Shown here: positions 1-8,671 of the stretch, one piece after another | How the letters are laid out: every line of letters begins with the position of its first letter | Numbering within the stretch: position 1 is the stretch's first letter | Assembly: GCF_026003995.1 (NCBI RefSeq) | Contig: NZ_BPIG01000001.1 | Location: 186,001-250,000, forward strand | Length of the DNA: 64,000 nt | Direction of reading: 5' to 3' | Origin: Tepidiforma sp. | GTDB taxonomy: Bacteria > Chloroflexota > Dehalococcoidia > Tepidiformales > Tepidiformaceae | Program-made: the position numbers and the translations under genes | Notes under the pieces: model-generated | The model's input: only the letters and a program-made list of their open reading frames with translations | Database searches by the model: none | What the model was told of the DNA's origin: nothing

Positions 1-1032
1 CGCCTCGCAGATGTGCTCGTGGCGGTTCTTCCCGCCCTGCTGGATGAACACGGTCTGGTCCACGCCGGCCTCGGCGAACTTCCGCAGGTGCTGCCGCAGG
101 TCCTCCGGCGTCCCGATGCCGTCCGTGCCGCCGCCGAGGAAGTCGAGCTGCTCCGCGCCCATCGCGGCCTTTACGCGCTCATAGTTCTCCCAGATATTCG
201 TCCGGCCCGGCTTGTGATGGCCAAAGACATAATGATGGCCGAGCCCGAACTGGAAGAACTTGAAGCCATCGAAGCCGCGCCGGAACGCCTCCTCCCGGTC
301 GTGGTGGATAGAGAAGCTCGTCACCATCGCGATGTTCGGGTTCACCGTGTGGCCGATCGGCACACACTCCCGCTTGAACGTCTCGTAGTAGTCGTCCACC
401 CACTTTTTCGCCTCGGCCGGGTCGACGAACGCAAACGTCAGCGCGCCGATGCCGAGCTGCGCGGCGAGGTGGATGGTGTCCCGGTTCGAGCACGCCACCC
501 AGAGCGGCGGGTGCGGCTTCTGCACCGGCTTCGGGACGACGTTCCGAACGGGCATCGAAAAGTACTTCCCCTGGTAGCCCGGGTACGGGTCCATCGCCAT
601 CATGTTGCAGACCTGCTCGGTCGTCTCCAGCCACATCGCCCGCCGCTCGGCCGGGTTGATGTTGAAGCCCTCCAGCTCCGCCCGGGAGGCCGATTCGCCC
701 GTGCCGAACTCGACGCGGCCGTTCGAGACGAGGTCCAGCGTCGCGATCTCCTCGGCGATGCGGGCCGGGGGATTGTAGTTCGGCGGCATCAGCTTGATGC
801 CGTGCCCGAGCCGGATGCGTTTCGTGCGCTGGCTCGCCGCCGCGAGGAACACCTCGGGGCAGGACGAATGCGAGTACTCCTCGAGGAAGTGGTGCTCCAC
901 CTCCCAGGCGAAGTCGATGCCCAGCCGGTCGGCGAGCTCCACCTGGTCCAGCGCATCCTGGAAGAGCTTCAGCTCGGCGCCGTCGTCCCACGGCCGCGGG
1001 AGCTGGTGCTCATAGAAAATCCCGAACTTCAT
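1..1032 (-). CDS. LLM-class flavin-dependent oxidoreductase (partial, C-terminus off window)
   Basis: The first 344 codons of a bacterial-luciferase-like monooxygenase; the frame is open to the left edge, so the C-terminus is missing. The N-terminus MKFGIFYEHQLPRPW is typical of the TIM-barrel luciferase fold. Further family marks are AWEVEHHFLEEYS near residue 45, an RIRLGHGI strand near 72 and the segment FGTGES near 108. Such enzymes use FMN or F420 to oxidise small organic substrates; the substrate cannot be read from the sequence. The ATG at 1032 is preceded by GGAGG-like bases and by a clear promoter (1056-1085). It diverges from a marR gene, whose product is a plausible regulator. Confidence 0.88.
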   Translation of the reverse strand, partial: MKFGIFYEHQLPRPWDDGAELKLFQDALDQVELADRLGIDFAWEVEHHFLEEYSHSSCPEVFLAAASQRTKRIRLGHGIKLMPPNYNPPARIAEEIATLDLVSNGRVEFGTGESASRAELEGFNINPAERRAMWLETTEQVCNMMAMDPYPGYQGKYFSMPVRNVVPKPVQKPHPPLWVACSNRDTIHLAAQLGIGALTFAFVDPAEAKKWVDDYYETFKRECVPIGHTVNPNIAMVTSFSIHHDREEAFRRGFDGFKFFQFGLGHHYVFGHHKPGRTNIWENYERVKAAMGAEQLDFLGGGTDGIGTPEDLRQHLRKFAEAGVDQTVFIQQGGKNRHEHICEA

Positions 1033-1041
1033 TCGAACCCT

Positions 1042-1085
1042 CCTGTTGCGGGCGGAGTCTAACAGAACCCTTAGCGCAATGCGAA
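1042..1085 (-). promoter_or_regulatory. Promoter with inverted-repeat operator for LLM oxidoreductase
   Basis: Read on the minus strand: -35 TTCGCA (1080-1085), an 18-nt spacer, and -10 TAGACT (1056-1061). The -10 lies inside an inverted repeat CTGTT/AACAG (1043-1047 and 1061-1065). The same -35, the same spacer length and nearly the same repeat precede the acyl-CoA dehydrogenase at 48188, which suggests a shared regulator. The elements are seen directly; the regulator is inferred, and the neighbouring MarR is a candidate. Confidence 0.6.
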
Positions 1086-1193
1086 CTTCTCCCCGGCAGC
1101 GCCATCGCATCCCGGCATTTGCGCATCCTCAGCCGCACCCGCAGAATCCACCCCGGGGACACGGGCGGAATTCGTACGTACCGGAGAAGCCAC

Positions 1194-1673
1194 GTGAAGC
1201 GCCAGCCACGCACCCCCGAAGTCGAACGGGCCATCACCGCCCTTTTCCGCGCGAGCGCGCTCCTCGACCCGATCCGCCTCACCCTCTGGGACCGCGAAAA
1301 CCTCACCGTGACCCAGCTGCGCCTCCTCGGCCACCTCGCCGAGCAGGAAGGCCTCAGCAACGCTGAGCTCGCCGAGCGCCTCTACGTCACCCGGCCCTCC
1401 GTCTCCGCGCTCCTCGAGCGGCTCGAGCGGGGCGGCTTCATCCGCCGCGAAGTGGCCCCCAACGATCGGCGCAGCATCTGCATCTGGCTCGAACCCCGAG
1501 GCCGCGCCGTCGTCGAATCCCTCCGCGAGGAGCTCCGCGACTACGCCGCCGGGCTCATGGAGCACATGTCCCCCGCCGAGCTCAACGACTTCGCCCGTTC
1601 GGTCGAGCGGTTCGTCGAATCCGGGTCCCTCCGCCGCAAGCGGGACCTCCAGGTCGAAGATCCCGACATCTGA
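1194..1673 (+). CDS. MarR-family transcriptional regulator
   Basis: A 159-residue winged-helix regulator. The DNA-binding region is plain: LTVTQLRLLGHLAEQEG, then the recognition helix region YVTRPSVSALLERLERGGFI and the wing with NDRRS. MarR proteins bind as dimers to palindromic operators and often release on small phenolic or acyl ligands. The GTG at 1194 is chosen because GGAGAAG sits 6 nt upstream; the open frame extends further up but without a ribosome site. The divergent oxidoreductase promoter lies 110-150 bp away and contains inverted repeats, so local control is likely. Confidence 0.9.
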   Translation: MKRQPRTPEVERAITALFRASALLDPIRLTLWDRENLTVTQLRLLGHLAEQEGLSNAELAERLYVTRPSVSALLERLERGGFIRREVAPNDRRSICIWLEPRGRAVVESLREELRDYAAGLMEHMSPAELNDFARSVERFVESGSLRRKRDLQVEDPDI

Positions 1674-1675
1674 CC

Positions 1676-1993
1676 GTGCCCGGCGACGAGCCGCCTATCC
1701 GCCTCGCCGACGTGCTGTCCATGGCGTCCTCGCTCGCCGACTACCGCCTCGAGCCCGTCATCACCTTCGAGCACCTCCGGCTCGCCTTCGCCGTCCTCCT
1801 CGGCGAGACGGACCTCGCCGCGCTCAGCCGCGGCGTCTCGCCGCTGGTCCCCCGGCGCACGCCGCCCTCGCCGGACGACGCCGTGCGCAGCTTCGCCCGC
1901 CGGTGGAGCGAGCGCCTCGGCGGGGCATTCGAACCGATCAGCCCGGCCGACCTCGCAGCGATGCGCGCCGAAATCGCACCGCCCCCGGGGTGA
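1676..1993 (+). CDS. Hypothetical protein downstream of marR
   Basis: A 105-residue protein that I do not recognise. It starts with GTG only 2 nt after the marR stop, so it is almost certainly co-transcribed and perhaps translationally coupled. It looks cytosolic and mostly helical (LADVLSMASSLADYRLEP, FEHLRLAFAVLLGE), with a proline-rich middle and no signal or membrane segment. The phrase ITFEHLRLAFAVLLGE faintly recalls Clp N-terminal repeats, but this is not enough to assign it. The tight link to marR suggests a partner or modulator of that regulator. Confidence 0.6.
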   Translation: MPGDEPPIRLADVLSMASSLADYRLEPVITFEHLRLAFAVLLGETDLAALSRGVSPLVPRRTPPSPDDAVRSFARRWSERLGGAFEPISPADLAAMRAEIAPPPG

Positions 1994-2041
1994 AACCCGA
2001 TTCGAATTGCCGGTAATCCGCCCGGCGCCGATAGTCCCCGC

Positions 2042-2725
2042 GTGGACTGGGCGTTCGAGGCTGCCGCGGGCCTGCTGGGCGCGCTGTTCGGGTACTGGTT
2101 CCCCGCGCAGCAGCACCGCGTCTATCGCGAGGCAGCGTTCCGCGAAGCCCCGGCCCGTGGGGCGCGCCTGTTCGCCCTGCGCGCCTTCGCGATGCCGGCC
2201 GGCGCCCTCGCCGCCGCCCTCGCCTTCCGGCCGGGGCAGCCCGGCGGCCTCGCCTCCGCGCTCACGGCGGCGTTCTGCCTGCTGCTCATCGCCATCAGCT
2301 CCACGGACTTCGATCGGCGGCGCATTCCGAACGTCCTCGTCTACCCGGGCATCCTCGCCGCGGTCGCCGCCGCGCCAGCCTGGCCCGACCGCTCCATCGG
2401 CAGCATCGCCGCGGGCGGTGCGGCGGCGCTTGCGGCGGCTGTCCTCCTGCTCCTCCTCGGCGCGCTCGCCGGCGCCGCCGCCCGCTCGCGGGAGACCGCC
2501 TTCGGCCTCGGCGATGCCAAGCTCATCCTCCTCATCGGCCTGCTCACCGGCTGGCCGGCGGTGCTCAGCGCCCTCCTGCTCGGCATCGTCGCCGCCGGCA
2601 TCGTCGCCGGCGTCCTTCTCGTCCTCCGCGGCCGGGGCTCGACGTACAGCTACGGCCCCTACCTCGCGGCAGGGGCCGTCGTCGTGCTCCTCTGGTTCGA
2701 ACGGTTCGATACGCTCGGCGGCTGA
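2042..2725 (+). CDS. Prepilin peptidase (A24 family, TadV/CpaA-like)
   Basis: A 227-residue integral membrane aspartic peptidase that would cleave the Flp prepilin leader. Both active-site aspartates are visible: STDFDRRRIPN near residue 87-97 and the GLGDAKL (GxGD) motif near residue 158. Hydrophobic stretches fit six or more membrane helices. The N-terminal cysteine-rich methylase region of PilD is absent, as is usual for Tad-type peptidases. The start is GTG; GATAGT lies 6 nt upstream, consistent with leaderless transcription. It converges with the tadC end, 4 bp away, at the tail of the Tad operon. Confidence 0.88.
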   Translation: MDWAFEAAAGLLGALFGYWFPAQQHRVYREAAFREAPARGARLFALRAFAMPAGALAAALAFRPGQPGGLASALTAAFCLLLIAISSTDFDRRRIPNVLVYPGILAAVAAAPAWPDRSIGSIAAGGAAALAAAVLLLLLGALAGAAARSRETAFGLGDAKLILLIGLLTGWPAVLSALLLGIVAAGIVAGVLLVLRGRGSTYSYGPYLAAGAVVVLLWFERFDTLGG

Positions 2726-2729
2726 GGTC

Positions 2730-3632
2730 CTACAGGTTCTTCAGCTGGATGATCGCCGGCCCGCCGATCACGATCATGATCGCCGGGAAGATGAAGAAGA
2801 CCAGCGGGAAGACCATCTTGATCGGCGCCTTGAAGGCCGCCTCCTCGGCCCGCTGCCGGCGCTTTGTGCGGATGACGCCGGTCTGGACGCGGATCACGCC
2901 GCCGATCGAGATGCCCATCGCCTCCGCCTGCACGATCGCGTTGATCAGCTGCCGCAGCTCGTCAACGCCCGTCCGGTCCGCCATGTCGAGGAACGCATCC
3001 CGGCGCGAGCGGCCCATCTGGATCTCCCGCATCGTCCGCGTCAGCTCCTCCGCGAACGGCCCCTTCACCTTTTCGATGACGCGCGTAAACGCCGCATCGA
3101 TGCCGAGCCCCGCCTCGACGGAAGCCGTGATGAGGTCGAAGGCGTCCGGCAGCGACTTCCAGATCTCCTTCTGGCGGCGCCGGATGCGGCCGAGCAGGTA
3201 GATCCGCGGCGCATACAGCCCCAGGCCGGTGAGCACCGCGAACACCAGCAGCGTGCGCTGCGCATCGAGCCCCGCGCCCATCGCGTAGACGAGGCCGAGC
3301 AGCGGGAACAGCCCGGCGAACACCGCGACGAGCGCGATGAACTGCCCCGGCTTCAGCCGCAGGCCTGCCTGGACGAGCGCCATCTCCACCCGCTCTTCGA
3401 TCGACGACGGCAAGATGGCGTTGATCTGCCGGTTCACGTTCTGGATGAGCGGCTTCAGGACGCGCTGGGTGAAGGCCGCCTCCGGGTCCGGCAGCGCCTC
3501 CCGCGCCGGCCGCGTGTACCGCAGGCCGCCGAGGCGGACGTCCATCGCCGAATTGCCCGCCCCCCGGTAGAGCAGGCCGTACGTCATGAGCGTGATGAAC
3601 AGGAACGTGCTGAAGGCGATGAGCATCTCCAT
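2730..3632 (-). CDS. tadC: Tad pilus inner-membrane platform protein TadC
   Basis: A 300-residue type II secretion F-domain protein. The N-terminal helix (LIAFSTFLFITLMTYGLLY) is followed by a soluble linker, a pair of central helices (FIALVAVFAGLFPLLGLVYAMG, TLLVFAVLTGLGLY), the cytoplasmic F domain (LPDAFDLITASVEAGLGIDAAF, RTGVDELRQLINAIVQAEAMG) and a C-terminal helix (MVFPLVFFIFPAIMIVIGG). It pairs with TadB to form the platform driven by the CpaF ATPase. It is the last gene of the minus-strand Tad operon and starts 5 bp after tadB. Confidence 0.9.
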   Translation of the reverse strand: MEMLIAFSTFLFITLMTYGLLYRGAGNSAMDVRLGGLRYTRPAREALPDPEAAFTQRVLKPLIQNVNRQINAILPSSIEERVEMALVQAGLRLKPGQFIALVAVFAGLFPLLGLVYAMGAGLDAQRTLLVFAVLTGLGLYAPRIYLLGRIRRRQKEIWKSLPDAFDLITASVEAGLGIDAAFTRVIEKVKGPFAEELTRTMREIQMGRSRRDAFLDMADRTGVDELRQLINAIVQAEAMGISIGGVIRVQTGVIRTKRRQRAEEAAFKAPIKMVFPLVFFIFPAIMIVIGGPAIIQLKNL

Positions 3633-3636
3633 CGCG

Positions 3637-4599
3637 CTACACCTCGATATTCACGATGCGCTGGATGATCAGGTAGCCGATGACCTCGCTGACGAACGCG
3701 CCCATCAGCATCAGCCGCCCGAGGGGGTCCGTGAACAGCAGCCCCGTGAAGTCCGGGCTGATCATGTAGAAGATGATGAGCAGGCCGATCGGGATGCCGC
3801 CGATGACGTAACCCGTCATCCGCTGCTGCGACGTCAGCGTCCGGATTTCGCCCTTGATGCGCTCCCGCTCGCGCATCGTGTGGGCGACGTTGTCGAGGAT
3901 CTCGGCGAGGTTCCCGCCGACGCTCCGCTGGATCAGGATCGCCGTGATCACGATGTCGAAGTCGGGGCTGCCGACCCGGTCGTTGAGCGCCGCCAGCGCC
4001 TGTTCGACGCTCGCGCCCATCGCCGTATCGCGCAGGGTGCGCCGGATTTCGACCGAGAGCGGCGCGGGGATCTGCTCGGCCGAGGCCTCCATCGCCTGGA
4101 GGAGGCCGAAGCCCGCCCGGAGGCCGCTGGAAAGCATCTGCAGCAGCTCGATGAGCTGGCCCTCCATCTTGTGCAGCCGCGTGGCGATCCGCCGCTTCAG
4201 CCAGAAGCCGACGAGGAACCAGCCGAGCGGCGCCAGCATCAGCCCGAAAATCGGCAGCGGCAGGAGCATGACGCCCACGAGCGCGAACAGGACCGCAACG
4301 ACGAGCCGGAGCGTGAAGTACTCCTTCGCGTTCAGCGTGAGCCCCGCCCGCTCCAGGTCGCGCGACCAGTTCGCCGCGAGATTCCCGGAGATGAGCGTGA
4401 TGCCGGCGAAGTTCACCGACGCACGGCGGCGGAGCCGGGCGCGCGTCTCCTGCGGCAGCTGGGCTTCGGCCTCGCGCAGCTTCTTCAGCCGGGCCGAGGC
4501 TTCGACGCTGCTGCCGCCGAACCCGAAGAACCAGAGCACCAGCGCCGTCGCGAAGATGCCCGTCGAAATCGCAGCCAGGATCAGCATCGGAGTCACCAC
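3637..4599 (-). CDS. tadB: Tad pilus inner-membrane platform protein TadB
   Basis: A 320-residue type II secretion F-domain protein with an N-terminal helix (MLILAAISTGIFATALVLWFFG), a soluble stretch, paired central helices (LVVAVLFALVGVMLLPLPIFGLMLAPLG) and the F domain LIELLQMLSSGLRAGFGLLQAM. The C-terminal helices include YVIGGIPIGLLIIFYMIS. The frame opens with two GTG codons that overlap the cpaF stop; an ATG 12 nt further in is also possible. Together with TadC it should anchor the assembly motor. Membership of the Tad operon is clear from order and spacing. Confidence 0.9.
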   Translation of the reverse strand: MVTPMLILAAISTGIFATALVLWFFGFGGSSVEASARLKKLREAEAQLPQETRARLRRRASVNFAGITLISGNLAANWSRDLERAGLTLNAKEYFTLRLVVAVLFALVGVMLLPLPIFGLMLAPLGWFLVGFWLKRRIATRLHKMEGQLIELLQMLSSGLRAGFGLLQAMEASAEQIPAPLSVEIRRTLRDTAMGASVEQALAALNDRVGSPDFDIVITAILIQRSVGGNLAEILDNVAHTMRERERIKGEIRTLTSQQRMTGYVIGGIPIGLLIIFYMISPDFTGLLFTDPLGRLMLMGAFVSEVIGYLIIQRIVNIEV

Positions 4600-6281
4600 C
4601 CTTCCCCGGTGCCGAACAGGTTGTTCGGCAGTTCGATGCCGGCGATGGCGAACTTGTGGGCGAAGCCGGGCCGGATGCCCGTCGGCCGCATCGAGCCGTG
4701 CACCTTCCCGTCTTCATCCACGCGGTCCAGCTTGAACAGGAAGATATCCTGCAGCGTGATGGTGTCGCCTTCCATGCCGCTCACCTCCGTGACGTGGGTC
4801 ACCTTGCGGGAGCCGTCCTGGAGGCGGCTGAGCTGGATGAAGATGTGAATCGCGGAGGCGATCTGCTCGCGGATGGCGCGCGAGGGCAGGTCCATGCCGG
4901 CCATCAGCACCATGTTCTCGAGGCGCGAGAGCGCCTCGCGCGGGTTGTTCGCGTGGATGGTCGAAATCGAGCCGTCGTGGCCCGTGTTCATCGCCTGCAG
5001 CATGTCGAAGGCCTCTTCGCCGCGGACCTCGCCGACGATGATCCGGTCCGGCCGCATGCGGAGGCAGTTCCGCACGAGGTCGCGCTGCTTGATCTGGTTC
5101 TTGCCTTCGATGCTCGCCGGCCGGGCCTCGAGCGTGATGACGTGGTCCTGCTGGAGCCGGAGTTCGGCCGGGTCCTCGATGGTGATGATCCGCTCGGTAT
5201 TCGGGATGAAGGCCGAGAGCGCGTTCAGGATCGTCGTCTTCCCGGTGCCCGTACCGCCGGAGATGATGATGTTCAGGTGTGCGCGGACGCACATGGCGAG
5301 GAACTCGGCCGTCTGCTCGCTCAGCGCGCCGACGGCGATGAGGTCGGCCATCCGCATCTTGTCGGCGCGGAACTTCCGGATGGTGATCGTCGGCGCCTTG
5401 GGCGACGCCGGCGGGATGGTGATGTTCACGCGGGAGCCGTCCGGCAGGCGGGCATCGACCATCGGGCTCGATTCATCGATGCGCCGGCCGAGCGGCGCCA
5501 CGATCCGCTCGATGATGCGCATCACGTGCTGCTTGTCGCGGAACCGCACCGGGCTCCGGAAGATGCGGCCCTCGCGCTCGAAGTAGACCTTGTCGATGTC
5601 GTTGACCATCACTTCGGAGATGGAGGGGTCGCGCAGGAGCGGCTCCAGCGGGCCGAGCCCGAGCGCCTCGTCGGCCACGGCTTCGAGCAGCTCATCCCGC
5701 GACATGCCGCCGAGCTGGAGGCCTTCCTGGACGAGCAGCTCCCGGGCCGCTTTGATGACGGCTTCGCGCTGCTGCTCCGGGGCGAGGCCTTCCAGCGCGC
5801 CGTGCTCCAGCTCTTCGATGAGGAGTTCGTGGAGGCGGATCTTCGTCGCCTCGGCGACGGGGTTGGCGCCCTGCGCCCGGCCGCCCGGCGCATCGACCTG
5901 GACCGGCCGCACGGGCCGGAGCTGGCCGCCCTGCGGCGCGTCGGGGGCCGGTGCCGGCGCTGGCTGCGGCCCGGCCGGCCGAACGAGCCCGCCCGCGCGC
6001 TGCTGCCCGGGGATGCCGGGCGGCGGGGGCGGCGCCGCGGGCTCGATGTGCCCCCACGGCTTGCCGGTGGATGGCCGGCCGAGCTGGCCCGAGGGCCGGA
6101 GCTTCAGCGCCTCCGGGTTGCCGATGGGCTGCGCCGGCCCCGTGTTCGCCGGCGGCTGCTGGCCTTCCGGCCGCGGCCCTGCGCCCTGGTCGCCCGGGAG
6201 CATCCGCCGCCGCGCGCCCCAGCCGAATGCCGGGCGCTCCTCGCCGCCTGCTGCTCGTCGATCGCGAAAGTCATCCGGCAT
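4593..6281 (-). CDS. cpaF: Tad pilus assembly ATPase CpaF/TadA
   Basis: A 562-residue secretion ATPase of the VirB11/CpaF type. The first 150 or so residues are a low-complexity Pro/Gly/Gln linker, longer than usual for the family. The catalytic half carries Walker A ISGGTGTGKTT, an Asp box (ERIITIEDPAELRL), RMRPDRIIVGEVRG as Walker B region, and the His box MNTGHDGSISTIHANNPREAL. It powers pilus polymerisation (and possibly retraction) at the cytoplasmic face of the TadB/TadC platform. Its stop overlaps the tadB start by 7 bp. Confidence 0.93.
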   Translation of the reverse strand: MPDDFRDRRAAGGEERPAFGWGARRRMLPGDQGAGPRPEGQQPPANTGPAQPIGNPEALKLRPSGQLGRPSTGKPWGHIEPAAPPPPPGIPGQQRAGGLVRPAGPQPAPAPAPDAPQGGQLRPVRPVQVDAPGGRAQGANPVAEATKIRLHELLIEELEHGALEGLAPEQQREAVIKAARELLVQEGLQLGGMSRDELLEAVADEALGLGPLEPLLRDPSISEVMVNDIDKVYFEREGRIFRSPVRFRDKQHVMRIIERIVAPLGRRIDESSPMVDARLPDGSRVNITIPPASPKAPTITIRKFRADKMRMADLIAVGALSEQTAEFLAMCVRAHLNIIISGGTGTGKTTILNALSAFIPNTERIITIEDPAELRLQQDHVITLEARPASIEGKNQIKQRDLVRNCLRMRPDRIIVGEVRGEEAFDMLQAMNTGHDGSISTIHANNPREALSRLENMVLMAGMDLPSRAIREQIASAIHIFIQLSRLQDGSRKVTHVTEVSGMEGDTITLQDIFLFKLDRVDEDGKVHGSMRPTGIRPGFAHKFAIAGIELPNNLFGTGEGW

Positions 6282-6310
6282 GGCTCATTCCCCTGGTTCC
6301 TTCGAATTCG

Positions 6311-7531
6311 CTAGGCGCTCTTCTTGAACAGGCCGCCGAACAGCCCGCCGAGGCCGCCGCTCTTCTTCGCCTTCGACCGCGCCCGGATGCCCGCCAGCGC
6401 CCGCGCAATCTCCCGGATCTCCGTGGCGACCCGGCTGTTCGGCCGGCTCAGCACGATCGGCCGGCCCAGCTGCGCCGCCTTCACCACTTCGTTGTCCTGC
6501 GGAATCTTCCACCACAGGTCTGTGTCGAGCGTCCGCTCGACGTCCTTCTCGCGGACGCCCGTATCGACGCCCGCCCGGTTCAGCACCACCTTGATCCGCT
6601 CGTCGTCGTTCCCGAACCGCTCGTGCAGCATCTCCAGGGCGAGCACCGTGTCCTTGATGCTCGCCATATCGAGCGTCGTGATGAGCAGGATCATCGTGCC
6701 GACTTCGATCGCCGCCGCGACGATTTCGTTGAACGTGCCCGGCGTATCGAGGATGACGAAGTCGTGCGTCTGCGAGAGCACGTCGACGACGTCGCGGATG
6801 TGCGCGGAGCTGAGGTTCCGCCAGTCGCTCGGCCGCGTCGGCGCCGGGAGGATGCGCACGCCGGATTCGTGCTCGACGAGGTACTCGCGGAGGGTGTTCC
6901 GGTCCACGTTGTCGAGGTTCCGCGCGAGGTCGGCGATCGACCGCTCGACGGGGATGTCCATCGTGATGGCGACGTCGCCGAAGCGGGTGTCCATGTCGAC
7001 GAGGGCGACGGTCTGGTGCGCCTCGGTGGCGAGCGCGACGGCGAGGTTGGAGGCGATGGTCGTCTTGCCGATGCCGCCCTTGGCGCCGAAGACGGTGATG
7101 ATGGTGCCCTGCGCGACGGGGTCGGCGAGTTCGCCGCGCCGCCGCATCGCCTCCCGCTCCTTCTTCTCGAGCACCTTCATGATCGAGGCCTCGAGCTCCT
7201 CGGGGTCGAGCGGTTCGACGAGGTAGTCCGAAGCGCCGCCTACCATCGACTGGCGCATCAGCCGGATGTTCGCCTCCGTCGAGAAGACGATGATCGGCAG
7301 GTCCGGCAGGCCGTCGTTGATGCGGGAGAGCGTCTGCACCGGGCGGACGAGGGGCTCCTCGATCCGCATCAGGACCAGGTCCGGCCGCATCTGGAAGCAG
7401 AGGGTGAACGCCTCCACCCCGTACCCGGCAGTCCCGAGAATCCCGAAGCCCAGCATCTGGAGCGTTTTCGCCAGCTCTGCCGAGCTCTCCCGGTCCGGGT
7501 CAACCACGAGAAGCTGAGGTACTCGTGCCAT
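6311..7531 (-). CDS. cpaE: CpaE/TadZ-like pilus localisation ATPase
   Basis: A 406-residue protein with an N-terminal receiver-like domain (LLVVDPDRESSAELAKTLQM, about residues 5-120) and a MinD/ParA-type ATPase domain beginning at TIITVFGAKGGIGKTTIASN. The deviant Walker A KGGIGKT is intact and DMDTRFGDVA follows. CpaE/TadZ proteins place the Tad machine in the cell. The ATG at 7531 is chosen because GGAGGA stands 10 nt upstream; an in-frame GTG 13 codons earlier lacks one. It sits between cpaB and cpaF in the operon. Confidence 0.88.
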   Translation of the reverse strand: MARVPQLLVVDPDRESSAELAKTLQMLGFGILGTAGYGVEAFTLCFQMRPDLVLMRIEEPLVRPVQTLSRINDGLPDLPIIVFSTEANIRLMRQSMVGGASDYLVEPLDPEELEASIMKVLEKKEREAMRRRGELADPVAQGTIITVFGAKGGIGKTTIASNLAVALATEAHQTVALVDMDTRFGDVAITMDIPVERSIADLARNLDNVDRNTLREYLVEHESGVRILPAPTRPSDWRNLSSAHIRDVVDVLSQTHDFVILDTPGTFNEIVAAAIEVGTMILLITTLDMASIKDTVLALEMLHERFGNDDERIKVVLNRAGVDTGVREKDVERTLDTDLWWKIPQDNEVVKAAQLGRPIVLSRPNSRVATEIREIARALAGIRARSKAKKSGGLGGLFGGLFKKSA

Positions 7532-7644
7532 CGTCGTCGTTTCCTCCACCGTCTGCACCCCGGCGACCACCAGGGGCCTGCATCGTCCTGCGCTGGTGCG
7601 GGCGCCGCCGGGGCAGCGCCCGCGTCGTCGTCACGTCCGCGGCG

Positions 7645-8536
7645 TCACCGCACCGGGAAGAGGTCGTCGTACGTCCACACCTGCTTGCCCGTAATCGGGT
7701 CGGTGTCGCCCTTCTGCCGCGGCAGGATGCGGTACTGGCCTACGTCGTCGCGCATCGCATCGATGAGCGCCACCTTCGCCGCAAGGTCCGGCGGCAGCGC
7801 CAGCGTGATCGACACCGCCTTCTCATAGGTCGCCGCTTCCTGCTTCACGGCGCCCGCCGTCGTCGCGGACGTGCCGGTGCCCGTGCCGCCGGCGCCGCCA
7901 TTCGCGCCGTCGACCTTCGGGACCGTCTTCACGACCGCCTGGGCGACGGCGAGGACTTCGACGTCCTGCGCGATGTAGCCGGCCACGACGTTCGGTTTCT
8001 CTTCGCCCGTCAGCGGGTCGACCTTGCTCAGCGTGGTGATGCCGAGGATGTCGACGCGGTCGCCCGGCTGGGGCAGGCCCGCCGCGATCCACGCCTCGTG
8101 CGGCACCTGGAGCGAGATCGCCCGCATGCCCTGGGGCACCTTGTAGGCGAGGGTGTCCTGCCCCACGTAGGTCGTCACCTTGGCATCGATGACCTGCTCG
8201 CCGGCGAACATCGGCGCCGTCGCGACCTTGCCGACGAGCGTCGAGAGGTCGCTGTCCTTCACCCGGCCGGGCAGGAGCGCCGTCGCCGGGATGGTCCGCG
8301 TGGTGAGCATGTCGGACGTGATCTTTTCGCCGACGTTCACGTCGCGCGTCAGGACGACGACCGTCTCCGCGCCTTCGCCGGCGAAGATTTTGCTGTTGAC
8401 GTCCTCCCCCGCCTCCGCGGCTGTTCAGGAAGGCGAAGACGAGCAGGGCGCTCAGGAGACCGAACGCGCAGGCGAGCAGGAGCACGCCCTTGTTCCGGTT
8501 CGAACCGCTGGTAGCTGCCGCAATCGATCTGTTCAC
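7645..8536 (-). CDS. cpaB: Flp pilus assembly protein CpaB/RcpC (frameshifted in this sequence)
   Basis: The protein is encoded in two frames. The N-terminal part from GTG 8536 gives a signal-anchor helix (KGVLLLACAFGLLSALLVFAFLNS). The rest, in the frame ending at 7645, carries a SAF domain (NVGEKITSDMLTTRTIPATAL) and a CpaB domain (GDRVDILGITTL). Removing one base of the five-C run at 8406-8410 restores a continuous frame reading SRGGGEDVNSKIFAGE across the join, for about 296 residues, normal for CpaB. GGGGAGGAG precedes the GTG. CpaB usually links the pilus to the cell wall or secretin; no secretin gene is present here. Confidence 0.85.
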
Positions 8537-8614
8537 GTGAGAACTCCTCCCCTTGCAATATCGGCGGTCATACGGTTCCCCTACAGACCGCCCGGTGAAT
8601 CCGGCCCGGAAGCG

Positions 8615-8644
8615 GCATCCCCGCCCGGGGAGGGGCGGGGATGC
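8615..8644 (-). terminator. Strong hairpin after the TadG-like gene
   Basis: A perfect 12-bp GC-rich inverted repeat (GCATCCCCGCCC and its complement) with a 6-nt loop, 28 bp beyond the TadG-like stop and about 80 bp before the cpaB start. There is no T-run, so it may attenuate read-through between pilin-type genes and assembly genes instead of ending transcription fully. Confidence 0.55.
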
Positions 8645-8671
8645 GGTGTCGCGATGGAACCGGGAGGCCGG

